35,674 nucleotides of DNA from contig JAKQHW010000026.1 in the NCBI GenBank assembly GCA_029557835.1, forward strand, positions 1-35,674, read 5' to 3'. The notes beneath the pieces were generated by a model. The model saw only the letters and a program-made list of their open reading frames with translations. It was not told where the DNA came from and did not search any database. The position numbers and the translations under genes are program-made. Shown in pieces: positions 16,705 to 24,596 of the stretch (positions within the stretch are counted from its first letter, which is position 1; each line of letters opens with the position of its first letter). This DNA comes from Microcaldota archaeon. Its GTDB lineage: Archaea; Micrarchaeota; Micrarchaeia; Anstonellales; Bilamarchaeaceae.

Positions 16705-18821
16705 TCGTTTCCAGGGCCGGCCTGCGCCTGTGCCGCGCCCGCCTCAACCGGGACCGAAAGCATTGTGGCGACCTCGCAGCCCTGGAAATACTGCTCGTCC
16801 CCGGTGAATATGGCATTGTCCACGAAAACCACCGAGAACTCCGGCCTCGTTGGAATTGCGGAATACTTGAGCGTTATCATCGGCTCCTCGACCGCATTGT
16901 AGCAGCCCTCAAGCGTGCCCCCCTGCATCGTTATGCAGTCCCCGTTCACCTTTTCGTATATTGTTACCTGCCTCGGCGACAATTTGTCCGCCATCTTCTG
17001 TGCGCAGGATTTCATGTGCGCCAGCGCCCCAGGGCTGACGCCCTGCCCTTCGACGATTATCGCGACATTCCCGGATTTTGCGAGCGAAGCCCGGTATTCG
17101 GAGAAGTCCGCATCCGATGACGCCCCCTTCAGCGTGAAGTACGCGCCGGCGGAAACCGCTCCGACCGCGAGCAGGCCCATCCCTAGGAAGACGAATCCCA
17201 CAAACATGGCGCCCCTGCTTTTCCTCCTGCTGGCCACCCTTGCGAAAAAGAACAGGAACCCCAGCGCAAGCAGCGAGCCAAGCGAAAAGAATGAAAGAGT
17301 GGACAGCATAAGCGGCGTGAACTCCGAAAGGTGCTCCTTGTCCTCCCGGCTCATTGGCTGCACCGCAGCCGCTACGTCCAGCACCCCCTCGTTGGTGTTC
17401 CTTGCCGCGGCCATGAAAGGGCTCATGTAAACGCTTCCAGAGGAAACGCCCCTGACAATCGGCTCGGCGGCCCGGGTTATCTCCAGGTAGCCATCCCTCA
17501 TCTCCGTATACCTCTCCGGGGCCAATCCGGCCACGAACCCGCGGTCCAGGTTCTTCTTCCTTGCGGAAAGAGCAGCCGCAGTTGCCGCCTGCTCTTCGTT
17601 CAGGTTCGAGGTTTCCAGTATGAATATCGAAACCGCGGCCTCCCCCCGGGCCTGCTCGGTTGAATTGTAAATCTCCCACTGCCCCGGGACTGCGGCCCCC
17701 ATCCTCGCCGTCCTGGCCCTCAGCTCGTCCATCGATGCGTTTATGTCCGCGAACTGCCCGGCCAGAAGGTCCGCATCAACCTTCGCAATCAAGGCGTCGA
17801 TCCTGTCCGCATCCGCCTTCACTGAATTATTCGCGACCACCGCTAGCAGCGCCCTCGCATCCGAAACCGCCCTCTGGGATGCCGCCTTCTGCGGGTCATA
17901 ACTCGAACGGTAATACGCGCGCGCCGCATTGTCCTCAGCCATCCTCACCCGCGCATCCGACCTCTCGCCAATCAGCGTACCGAGCGCGCTGTAGTCCCCC
18001 AGCATCTCGGTCTTCCTCAACAGAGCATCTATCTTCACTTCCGCGCCCTCAAGGTGCTCCTCGTCTATGAGTATCCTCGGGCATAGCCCGATGCAGTCCC
18101 TGCACCTGTCCTCGCCCCTCGGGAGCCTGAACCGGGTGGATTCAAGGGCCGCCTCATCCTCGAGCATCCCCGGTATCATCGCCTTCAGCTCAACCAATGA
18201 CTCCCTTATGTTGCTGCCGTTCATATTGTCAAAAAGCTCCTCCGCCCTTTTCTCGCATTCGGTCAGGCGGTTGCTCGCAAAAGAGAACGACTCTATGTCC
18301 GGCTGTATGTCCGAAAGCTTTGAGCATCCGAGCGCATCCCCGTATTCCTCGCACATGAAGAGCGCGGTATAATGGCAGTTGCTGCTGTTCGTGCATGGGA
18401 ACACATTGAGGAACATGCTGTACCTGCAGACCTCCTCCTCCATGCCCATCCTTTCCTTCATCCCCGGCAGCTGTACTTTTGTGTTGGGATAATCATCCCC
18501 GTTGTTCCTGCTGTCATGGTATGCCCCGAAGTCCGCCCTCAGCGCCGCAATCTCCGCGTCGGTTGGATAGTAAAGGTCGGTGAAATGCTTGTTCACGACC
18601 CGCCCTATGAGCGCATGGTCCGTTATTATGCTGTGGCTCCCGTCAATGAGGAAGGTCGGCTCCCCCCCGATATACACCAGGGTGTAAGGCACCCCGCCAA
18701 CAATAAAGGTGCTCTGGTCCGTTATCGCCTCGCCCGGCGCAAGATACTGCGTAAGGTCGGCGGAGAATGCTGCGGGGAGCAGCAGTAATAGTCCTACTAC
18801 GAGGCTGGTGGTCGGTCGCAT
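16689..18821 (-). CDS. Large exported membrane protein, unknown
   Basis: 710 residues with a clear signal peptide (about 1-20, ending AAFSA). An N-terminal ectodomain with cysteine clusters (residues ~130-170 and CRDCIGLC near 245) is followed by a long helical, alanine-rich region with NxS/T sequons. Two membrane helices near 520-545 and 555-580 flank a basic loop (ASRRKSRG), and a C-terminal domain with four cysteines resembles the next gene's product. Topology suggests an S-layer-associated or cell-surface assembly. The ATG lies 27 bases from a strong TATA box, implying a leaderless mRNA. Confidence 0.72.
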   Translation of the reverse strand: MRPTTSLVVGLLLLLPAAFSADLTQYLAPGEAITDQSTFIVGGVPYTLVYIGGEPTFLIDGSHSIITDHALIGRVVNKHFTDLYYPTDAEIAALRADFGAYHDSRNNGDDYPNTKVQLPGMKERMGMEEEVCRYSMFLNVFPCTNSSNCHYTALFMCEEYGDALGCSKLSDIQPDIESFSFASNRLTECEKRAEELFDNMNGSNIRESLVELKAMIPGMLEDEAALESTRFRLPRGEDRCRDCIGLCPRILIDEEHLEGAEVKIDALLRKTEMLGDYSALGTLIGERSDARVRMAEDNAARAYYRSSYDPQKAASQRAVSDARALLAVVANNSVKADADRIDALIAKVDADLLAGQFADINASMDELRARTARMGAAVPGQWEIYNSTEQARGEAAVSIFILETSNLNEEQAATAAALSARKKNLDRGFVAGLAPERYTEMRDGYLEITRAAEPIVRGVSSGSVYMSPFMAAARNTNEGVLDVAAAVQPMSREDKEHLSEFTPLMLSTLSFFSLGSLLALGFLFFFARVASRRKSRGAMFVGFVFLGMGLLAVGAVSAGAYFTLKGASSDADFSEYRASLAKSGNVAIIVEGQGVSPGALAHMKSCAQKMADKLSPRQVTIYEKVNGDCITMQGGTLEGCYNAVEEPMITLKYSAIPTRPEFSVVFVDNAIFTGDEQYFQGCEVATMLSVPVEAGAAQAQAGPGNEWVME

Positions 18822-18843
18822 GGGGCTTTTATTGCCCTTACTT

Positions 18844-18853
18844 ATTTATAAAG
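18844..18853 (-). promoter_or_regulatory. TATA box, leaderless promoter of the 18821 gene
   Basis: Minus strand CTTTATAAAT. The predicted start at about 18824 is within three bases of ATG 18821, and no Shine-Dalgarno sequence is present, so the transcript should be leaderless. Confidence 0.7.
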
Positions 18854-18910
18854 TTTTTGAATTGAAGTGGGCCCAGCCCTTCAGCTTCACTATATTTTCC
18901 CTCCCCCAGA

Positions 18911-19056
18911 AGAAACGTGGGGGAAGCTAATTCGCTCCCCACCCTCCTTCACTGCAATTCCCTGCAACGGGGCGTCGACCGAACCCCCCCATTTTGAGGG
19001 TTCATTCTGACCCTCCTTCACTTCGCTTGGCATCGCTTTGCATGTACTCCTTACGC
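18911..19056 (-). repeat. Intergenic repeat element, copy B
   Basis: 146 nt. The core 18984-19056 aligns ungapped with copies A and C, including GGGTCAGAATGA and the opening GCGTAAGGAGTAC. About 40 bases further on, the hairpin 18917-18942 (GTGGGG-AGC ... GCT-CCCCAC) is followed on minus by a weak T-tract (GTTTCTTC). The core's first bases overlap the last codons and stop of the 19051 gene, so it lies at that gene's 3' end and upstream of the 18821 promoter. Confidence 0.78.
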
Positions 19057-19740
19057 ATTTCTGATCAGTTTTACTATATTTTCTCTCCCGCGCTTTATCC
19101 TCTTCACGTATCCCTGCGCTTCCAATCCCGAAACCAGAAGGCTCATCTTCGCCTCCGTGCATTTCATTATCTCGCGCAATTCCTTCTGGTTCCTCATCCC
19201 CTCGCTGTTTCCCAGTATCTCCAGCACTTTTTTCTCTTCCTCATCCAGCTTTTTCTTTTCCAAATGAATTTTCTCCACCGCCCCCTCCAGCATTTTCCTT
19301 TTCATGAAGAAATACGCAAGCGCAACTACCGCAACACCCAAGGCCGCCCCCAAAAAAATTAAAGGCGCCAAATCGTGCTCCTGCTCCGGAATTTCCTCAT
19401 CCAACCCCGGCACATCAAAACCAACAACGGCCTCGAACTCGTCCGGTGCAAACAGCACGAAATCATAAGAGGCGCCGCCCTCCCCGAGCATTATCCGGTC
19501 TTCGGCGTATCCCCCCAGTTTCCCTTCCGGGTAATAGAACGCCTTCACAGTGTACTCCCCGGCGGGAATGTCCATCGCATATGTTCCGTCCGTTGAAAAT
19601 GCCTGGTAGGTGGAGGCCCCCTCCGCCTTCACCACAACCCCCTGCACAGCATCAAAGCTGTCCATGCTGTAGATGCTCCCGCTCAGGTTCGCGGCATGCA
19701 ATGCAGCAAGAAGCGCAAAAAGCGCCCAAAAGGCCCTCAT
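19051..19740 (-). CDS. Membrane-spanning winged-helix regulator with exported beta-sandwich
   Basis: 229 residues. A signal peptide (1-16) is followed by an exported domain (about 18-115) with the GEYTVKAFYYPEGK pattern of carboxypeptidase-regulatory/PEGA-like beta sandwiches. One membrane helix (about 126-147) leads to a Lys/Glu coiled coil (150-170) and a cytoplasmic winged-helix domain (170-229; NQKELREIMKCTEAKMSLLVSGLEAQGYVKRI, shown here as the helix-turn-helix and wing). This topology is known in archaeal membrane-bound transcription regulators and suggests signal sensing outside and DNA binding inside. Palindromes in its promoter may be its own operator. Confidence 0.75.
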   Translation of the reverse strand: MRAFWALFALLAALHAANLSGSIYSMDSFDAVQGVVVKAEGASTYQAFSTDGTYAMDIPAGEYTVKAFYYPEGKLGGYAEDRIMLGEGGASYDFVLFAPDEFEAVVGFDVPGLDEEIPEQEHDLAPLIFLGAALGVAVVALAYFFMKRKMLEGAVEKIHLEKKKLDEEEKKVLEILGNSEGMRNQKELREIMKCTEAKMSLLVSGLEAQGYVKRIKRGRENIVKLIRNA

Positions 19741-19760
19741 GAGTCCCTATTCGTAAAAAA

Positions 19761-19784
19761 GCTTTCATAAAGCTTTCGCGAAAG
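19761..19784. promoter_or_regulatory. Adjacent palindromes in a divergent promoter
   Basis: Two abutting inverted repeats: GCTTTCATAAAGC (19761-19773, perfect arms of five) and CTTTCGCGAAAG (19773-19784, perfect 12-bp palindrome). The first overlaps the likely minus-strand TATA (CTTTATGA), the second lies just before the plus-strand TATA (GATTTAAATG at 19789-19798). This geometry suits an operator controlling both genes. Confidence 0.5.
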
Positions 19785-19788
19785 TTTC

Positions 19789-19798
19789 GATTTAAATG
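19789..19798 (+). promoter_or_regulatory. TATA box of the 19829 operon
   Basis: GATTTAAATG gives an expected start near 19820, a 9-base leader before ATG 19829. Confidence 0.5.
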
Positions 19799-19828
19799 CC
19801 CGGTTCGAAGCCGGTGCTGGTGATTTGC

Positions 19829-20797
19829 ATGAAAAAGGCGATTTGGGCGCTTGCCCTGTTCGGGCTGATGTTCGCGGCCGCAAACGGCGCGGGCGCATCC
19901 CAGGACGTGAGGCAAAGCGTATTGGAGATGAGGTATGCGCAGATGGAATGCAGGGCGAATTTCATGTATGCATCCATGGGCAGCGCAGAGGACGCTGGCG
20001 GAAACCTTTCCGGTGACCGGAGAAACATGGAATCGGCCATGACACATCTGAGGGCATATGCCGTTTCAGGAGACGGCGCTGGTTTCAACCAACATATGGC
20101 CCAGACGCAAAACGCGTTCTCGGTAGCGGTGCGCAACATACATGGCGCAAGGGCCGGGGCGCTGAATGCCGCGGGCTCATGCAACGGCGGCGATGGCGGG
20201 CAAGGCGGCCAGGGCCAGGGCGGTGCACCAGTGTCCATATCCCCGGGATGCCAGGCAAGGACCCAGCTTTTGAACCAGCTCCGCACACGGCACGATGCGG
20301 CAAACTCAGAATATGCCGAGTGCATGAAGTCTGCCGTAAGGGGCAGGGTAAGGGCGGAAGTTTCGGAATTCAAAGGATGGGCAGCAAGGAGCCGGACGGC
20401 TGTAAGCGGCATGGAATCCCGCGGCTATACGGTTGCAGGGCTGAACAGGATAATGAATCAGGCAGAGGCCGAGGCGGATGCGCTTGAAGCGGAAGCGAGT
20501 TCCGGCACGGATGCCGATGCCCTCCTTGAGAGAAGGCAGGGGCGCCTTGGAAAGATATTCTATCTCTGGGCCCAGTTTCAGCAGGAAAGGATCGGCCTCC
20601 TGCTCGACCGCTTCCAGGGGAGGACCAGCGGATACGAGACCGAGATTGCGGAGATAAGGGCGATACTCGCCAATGCCGCGAGCCTTGGAGATGATGAGGC
20701 CTACACCGCAGAAGAGGCGCAGGAGTCCAGGCGGCTTGTCGGAGTTGCCGCGCAGCAGTTCGGCGCGCTTGTCGGAGAAGCGAGGGGAGAGGAATGA
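19829..20797 (+). CDS. Secreted helical protein, unknown
   Basis: 322 residues from ATG 19829; an upstream in-frame ATG at 19796 lies before the predicted transcript start. The signal peptide (1-21) ends at NGAGAS. The mature part is helical and alanine-rich, with a Gly/Gln-rich linker (GGDGGQGGQGQGG, about 121-133) separating two helical halves, and five or so cysteines. No family recognised. Its stop overlaps the next gene's start (ATGA), indicating an operon with a lipoprotein and a HEAT-like protein. It faces the membrane-bound regulator, which may control it. Confidence 0.7.
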   Translation: MKKAIWALALFGLMFAAANGAGASQDVRQSVLEMRYAQMECRANFMYASMGSAEDAGGNLSGDRRNMESAMTHLRAYAVSGDGAGFNQHMAQTQNAFSVAVRNIHGARAGALNAAGSCNGGDGGQGGQGQGGAPVSISPGCQARTQLLNQLRTRHDAANSEYAECMKSAVRGRVRAEVSEFKGWAARSRTAVSGMESRGYTVAGLNRIMNQAEAEADALEAEASSGTDADALLERRQGRLGKIFYLWAQFQQERIGLLLDRFQGRTSGYETEIAEIRAILANAASLGDDEAYTAEEAQESRRLVGVAAQQFGALVGEARGEE

Positions 20798-21054
20798 AGG
20801 AAGGGCTTTTTGCGCTCCTTTCCGTTTCCTTTCTTCTGCTGGGATGTGCCGGTGGAGGCGCCGGGATAAGTTCCGGCGAAATCCCCCCTGACGAGATTGG
20901 TTTCGGCCTGGAGGATGACGGAACGTCCCTCCCACAGGCAGTCCCTTCAGGCACCGTCAGCTCCATGGACATCAGCGACGAGGACCTGGCCCTTGATGAC
21001 CTGTACATAGACCTTGGGGATGACAGCACGGCGCTTCCGGAGGCCGTAAGTTGA
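20794..21054 (+). CDS. Small predicted lipoprotein
   Basis: 86 residues. The N-terminal hydrophobic segment ends in a good lipobox, LLLGC (cysteine at residue 18), followed by a Gly/Ser spacer and an acidic tail containing a repeated theme: DDGTSLPQAV near 42 and DDSTALPEAV at the C-terminus. The internal repeat might bind a protein or metal; that is inference. The start overlaps the preceding stop by four bases. Confidence 0.68.
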   Translation: MKEGLFALLSVSFLLLGCAGGGAGISSGEIPPDEIGFGLEDDGTSLPQAVPSGTVSSMDISDEDLALDDLYIDLGDDSTALPEAVS

Positions 21055-21064
21055 GGTGAAGAAA

Positions 21065-21451
21065 ATGATGAAGGAGTTCGAGTCCGGTGCAAATGCCGCG
21101 GAAGGCAGGAAACCCGTCCGCGCCAGCCCCCTGCTCGGGAACCAGAGGATGGCAAGGCTGGTCAGGGACCTCTTCAGCGAGGCCCGCAATGAGAGGGTTT
21201 TGGCTGCACGGGAGCTCAGGCACATCGCAGGCAAGGGCGGGGACATATCCGAGGCATTCCCCGCCGTCCTCGCCTCCCTCCGCCAAAGGGAGCGCGATGT
21301 TGCGGACAACCTCCTTTGGGCGGCCAGGTATGCGCACAGGAATGGCTTCGACATATCCAATATGCTCCCATCCATCGCCATTCTGCGCAATTCGGGGGAT
21401 GGAACCACCCGCGGGCTCGCAACAATAATCTGCGAAACCGCGGGAGGGTAA
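21065..21451 (+). CDS. HEAT-like helical protein
   Basis: 128 residues from ATG 21065 (a GTG at 21056 and an ATG at 21068 are alternatives; GAGGTGA sits just upstream). It is predicted soluble and all-helical: helices with ERVLAARELRHIAGKGGD and DVADNLLWAARYAHRNGFD resemble HEAT units, similar in style to the 9809 gene. As the third gene of a secreted protein/lipoprotein operon but lacking a signal, it probably acts on the cytoplasmic side. Function unknown. Confidence 0.6.
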   Translation: MMKEFESGANAAEGRKPVRASPLLGNQRMARLVRDLFSEARNERVLAARELRHIAGKGGDISEAFPAVLASLRQRERDVADNLLWAARYAHRNGFDISNMLPSIAILRNSGDGTTRGLATIICETAGG

Positions 21452-21454
21452 CCC

Positions 21455-21473
21455 TTTCTTTATTTTTTCCCTG
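21455..21473 (+). terminator. Oligo-T terminator
   Basis: TTTCTTTATTTTTTCCC follows the stop codon of the 21065 gene by three bases and overlaps the end of the convergent amidohydrolase gene. It fits hairpin-free archaeal termination. Confidence 0.55.
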
Positions 21474-22770
21474 CCCCCAGCACTTCCGCCGCCCTTTCCA
21501 TTATTTCATGGGAGTTCGCGACAAGGATTTTCCTCCCCTCCATCAGCACCTTCCCGTCGCAGACCACCGTGTCCACGGCCGAAGGGAACGCCGAATACAC
21601 AATTTGGCTGACGGGCTCGTTCAGGGGTATGAACGCGAGATGGTTCGTGGAAAGCAAAAGCAGGTCCGCCTTCTTCCCCTTCGCGAGCTCCCCCGTATCC
21701 GAAAACCCGAGCGATTTCGCGCCCATGGATGTCCCCATTTTGAACGCTTCCCCATACCTCATCGCGTTCGGGTCGTGGTGGTACACCTTCTGCATCAGGC
21801 AGGCGAGCCTCATCTGCTCCATCATGCTGAAGTTATAATATGCCGCGACATCGGTCCCAAGCCCCACGGCTATCCCCATCTTTAGCATTTTGGGGATGCG
21901 GGCGGTACCGCTCGCAAGGAACATGTTCGAGCCCGGGCAGTGCGCAACCTTCACCTTCCTTTTTTTGAGAAGCTCGAGCTCCTTGTCCGTGCACCATATG
22001 CAATGCGCAAGCAGGGTCCTCTCATCCAGAAGCCCCAGCTTCTCGAAATGCCTCACAGGGCCGGTCCCATACATGTCCACGTCCCCCTTCCTCTCCAGCA
22101 CGTTCTCGTCCGTGTGCGTGCGGAAGAAAACCCCGTATTTCCTTGCCATCTCCCCCGCCCCGCATAGCAATTCATCCGTGCAGGTGAGCGCAAACCTGGG
22201 GGTGAGCGCATAATGCAGCCTCCCGTTCCCCTTCCCGTGCCATTTCCTCAGCAGTCTCTCGCTCTCCCTGAGCGCGAAATCCGTATCCTCCTCCTGCCCC
22301 GGGGGAGAGTTCCTGTCCATCAGCGTCTTCCCAATCATCCCCCTAAGCCCGAACCTCTCCGCTACCCTGAACGCCTCCTCAGTGTGCCTGACCGCGGTGA
22401 AGTCCGAAAAGGATGTGGTCCCACATCTTATCATCTGCAAATATGCGACCTCAGCGCAGGCCCTCGCCCTTTCCCTGTTCAGCCCCCCTTCCCACTTCCA
22501 TATGTATCTCTTGAGCCACCCGAGCAGCGTCATTCCCGGGGTCAGCCCTTTTGTAGCCACCTGGTAGGAGTGCATGTGCGCGTCCACAAAACCAGGGCAC
22601 ACTATCCTGTCCTCCCCGCCGATTGAATCCGAGAACTTGTGCCTTCGCCTCAGCTCGCTTCTTTTCCCCATGTCCACTATCCGGCCCCCCTCGACCGCCA
22701 CCGACCAGTTCTCCCTCGCCCCGCCGGGGGTTAGCACCCACTTTCCCCAAAATTCCCAGATTTTCCCCAT
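21460..22770 (-). CDS. ATZ/TRZ-type amidohydrolase, guanine- or adenosine-type deaminase
   Basis: 436 residues from ATG 22770. Metal ligands of the amidohydrolase barrel are visible: H65-M-H67, H219 in RTHTDE, H256 in LLAHC, and D307 in GLGTD. TPRFALTC (190-197) and the GWLKRYIWKWE helix resemble guanine deaminase; SNMFLASG and MEQMRLACL resemble the S-adenosylhomocysteine/methylthioadenosine/5'-deoxyadenosine deaminases. It should hydrolytically deaminate a purine or purine nucleoside. The exact substrate is unresolved. It follows the small membrane protein gene by four bases, so they form an operon. Confidence 0.82.
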   Translation of the reverse strand: MGKIWEFWGKWVLTPGGARENWSVAVEGGRIVDMGKRSELRRRHKFSDSIGGEDRIVCPGFVDAHMHSYQVATKGLTPGMTLLGWLKRYIWKWEGGLNRERARACAEVAYLQMIRCGTTSFSDFTAVRHTEEAFRVAERFGLRGMIGKTLMDRNSPPGQEEDTDFALRESERLLRKWHGKGNGRLHYALTPRFALTCTDELLCGAGEMARKYGVFFRTHTDENVLERKGDVDMYGTGPVRHFEKLGLLDERTLLAHCIWCTDKELELLKKRKVKVAHCPGSNMFLASGTARIPKMLKMGIAVGLGTDVAAYYNFSMMEQMRLACLMQKVYHHDPNAMRYGEAFKMGTSMGAKSLGFSDTGELAKGKKADLLLLSTNHLAFIPLNEPVSQIVYSAFPSAVDTVVCDGKVLMEGRKILVANSHEIMERAAEVLGAGKK

Positions 22771-22774
22771 TCCA

Positions 22775-23104
22775 TCACTTCCCCAGCACTGCAATGGCCG
22801 CCGCCACCCCGGCAAGCAGAAGCGCGAACATGTTCACGGGCCCGGGCATGTTCTGGAATATCAGGTAGTTCATCACAAGCGTTGCCAGTATCAGCACAGC
22901 CGTCCAGATTATGTGCGCGGTTATGAAACTGCTTTGAGCAGTCCCGTCGTGGTATCCCCAAGCGATGAAATACTGCGCAAGGAGGAGGATAGGCACCATC
23001 ATCGCAAAATTCCTTATGTTGAACTCGTTCTTTGAAAGCCATCCGTTGCCCAGCTGTATGCCCAGGGCTCCCACCAGCAGCATGATCACAAATATGTATT
23101 CCAT
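22775..23104 (-). CDS. Four-helix small membrane protein, DMT/SMR-like size
   Basis: 109 residues from ATG 23104, with GGGGGTGG eight bases upstream. Four hydrophobic segments (about 3-20, 31-48, 60-82, 87-107) are connected by short loops. Length, helix number and a late helix with LLAGVAAAIAVL recall small multidrug-resistance or half-EamA transporters, but the hallmark glutamate in the first helix of SMR exporters is absent, so function is uncertain. It is cotranscribed with the deaminase, so metabolite transport is a speculation. Confidence 0.62.
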   Translation of the reverse strand: MEYIFVIMLLVGALGIQLGNGWLSKNEFNIRNFAMMVPILLLAQYFIAWGYHDGTAQSSFITAHIIWTAVLILATLVMNYLIFQNMPGPVNMFALLLAGVAAAIAVLGK

Positions 23105-23152
23105 AACCCGTCCACCCCCTTTGGCGTCCGCCATGCAGCCGTTTCCAGCGCA

Positions 23153-23163
23153 ACATTTTAATA
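23153..23163 (+). promoter_or_regulatory. TATA box, leaderless promoter of the exchanger gene
   Basis: ACATTTTAATA centred near 23159 predicts a start at about 23186, one base before ATG 23187; no ribosome-binding site is present. A leaderless mRNA is expected. Confidence 0.65.
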
Positions 23164-23186
23164 CCTCATTCCGGAAACCCATTGCA

Positions 23187-24179
23187 ATGATATTCGAGGC
23201 ATTGGTGCTAGTCGCCGCGCTCGCAATCCTTGCGAAATCCTCCGACCTTGTCAGCGACAAGTCCGTGGTGCTTGCGGAATATTTCCGCATCTCGCAGATG
23301 GCCATCGGGTTCATCCTCATCTCCGCCTCGACCTCCATACCGGAGCTTGCGGTCGCGGTGGTCTCGGCCTCGACCGGGCAGGGCGCCCTCTCTGCAGGGA
23401 ACGTTTTCGGAGCAAACGTCGCGGACATACTCTGGGTAGCGGGGATATGCGCGTTCGTATACGGCCTCAGGCTGAGCAGGAAGGACCTCGTCGATGTCGC
23501 CGCGGTAATACTCGCCACCACCGCGATAATGGTCTATTTCGTATATTCCGCGTTCGTGCTAGGCTCCCCGACCATCGACGGGACGGAGGGCGCGGTCCTG
23601 GTGCTGGCGTTTTTCGCATACGTCTTCTACGTTCTCAGGAAAAAGAAATTCGCGGACGGAGACGGCAACAAGGTGGCCCGGCGCGATGCGGCGCAGGCGT
23701 TCGCCATATTCTTTTTCGGCATAATCCTTGTGCTGGTGAGCTCAGGCTTCGTGGTGGACTATGCGGTCCGCATATCCGAGGCATCCGGCCTTTCAAGGAG
23801 CCTGATAGGGGGGACAATAATCGCGCTGGGCACAACCCTTCCAGAATTGTCCGTGGCAATCGCATCAATGCGCAAGGGCAGGCACGGGCTCGCGCTCGGC
23901 AACGTGCTAGGGAGCACGGTGATAAACATGACGCTCGTGCTGGGGGCGGGCGCATTGATAAACACGATAACGATAGGCGTCCCGGCCTCCTTCCTCACCA
24001 TACTCCTGTTCGCCATATTCTCAAACGTGCTCGTTTTCTATTTCTCGCTCACAAGAACGAAGATAGGCAGGGCCGCCGGCGCCTTCCTCCTCGCCCTCTA
24101 TTCCCTCTACATAGTCCTTCTCCTCTACTCGGAAAGCATGCCGCCCATAGCGCAAGGTTTTAATTCCCCGCCGCTGTAG
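23187..24179 (+). CDS. CaCA-superfamily cation exchanger (Na+/Ca2+ type)
   Basis: 330 residues, about ten membrane helices in two inverted halves, the NCX design. Alpha-1 repeat: SASTSIPEL (E53) and GNVFGANVADI (N77). Alpha-2 repeat: ALGTTLPEL (E220) and GNVLGSTVINM. Both key glutamates are kept. In typical exchangers the residue after GS in alpha-2 is Asn or Asp; here it is T244. A cytoplasmic loop around 150-170 is charged. It should move Ca2+ or another cation against Na+ or H+. An upstream long open frame exists, but the TATA box fixes this start. Confidence 0.88.
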   Translation: MIFEALVLVAALAILAKSSDLVSDKSVVLAEYFRISQMAIGFILISASTSIPELAVAVVSASTGQGALSAGNVFGANVADILWVAGICAFVYGLRLSRKDLVDVAAVILATTAIMVYFVYSAFVLGSPTIDGTEGAVLVLAFFAYVFYVLRKKKFADGDGNKVARRDAAQAFAIFFFGIILVLVSSGFVVDYAVRISEASGLSRSLIGGTIIALGTTLPELSVAIASMRKGRHGLALGNVLGSTVINMTLVLGAGALINTITIGVPASFLTILLFAIFSNVLVFYFSLTRTKIGRAAGAFLLALYSLYIVLLLYSESMPPIAQGFNSPPL

Positions 24180-24198
24180 CCCTTCCGAGGTGTCACAA

Positions 24199-24582
24199 GT
24201 GGTTGAGAAAAAACTCAAGAGAGGGCTGCAGGCGCTGGTCGGCCCATGGGCGTACATTGCGGGCATGGTGATAACGGTTGTCGCGGGCTTCGTCTTCCCG
24301 TTCAACCTCATAACCCCGTCCGAGGCGACCATGACGGTGATAGGGGTGCTCTCGGCGCTCGGTATTGCGGTCGGCCTGCTCAACATCAGGGACATTGAAA
24401 AGACCAAGTTCCTGATAGGGGTGCTCACGCTCCTGGTTGCGGGCACGCAGATAACCCTGCTGACCTCCAACATCCAGTACCTTGGCAACCAGATACAAAG
24501 CGCAGTATTCTACCTGATGGCGTTCACGATACCGGCCGCCACGGTGGTTGCGATAAAGGTAATACACGAGGTCGCCTCGTAG
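24199..24582 (+). CDS. Four-helix membrane protein, unknown
   Basis: 127 residues from GTG 24199, chosen because GAGGTG lies six bases upstream; GTG 24190 is the alternative and would suit the TATA-like GTTTTAATT at 24157-24165. Helices at about 15-35, 44-62, 71-90 and 98-120. A basic N-terminus (VEKKLKRG) precedes the first helix. No known motif; similar proteins may exist in related archaea. It may be cotranscribed with the exchanger. Confidence 0.6.
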   Translation: MVEKKLKRGLQALVGPWAYIAGMVITVVAGFVFPFNLITPSEATMTVIGVLSALGIAVGLLNIRDIEKTKFLIGVLTLLVAGTQITLLTSNIQYLGNQIQSAVFYLMAFTIPAATVVAIKVIHEVAS

Positions 24583-24596
24583 GGTTTTGGTTTCCC

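Noticed and set aside
18890-19162. 90-codon minus-strand frame across repeat copy B
   Set aside because: The same frame in copies A and C carries stop codons in the core, and no ribosome site is present; the conservation is better explained at the nucleic acid level.
22771-22815. 15-residue N-terminal extension of the amidohydrolase
   Set aside because: It overlaps the upstream membrane protein gene, and the homologous part begins after ATG 22770.
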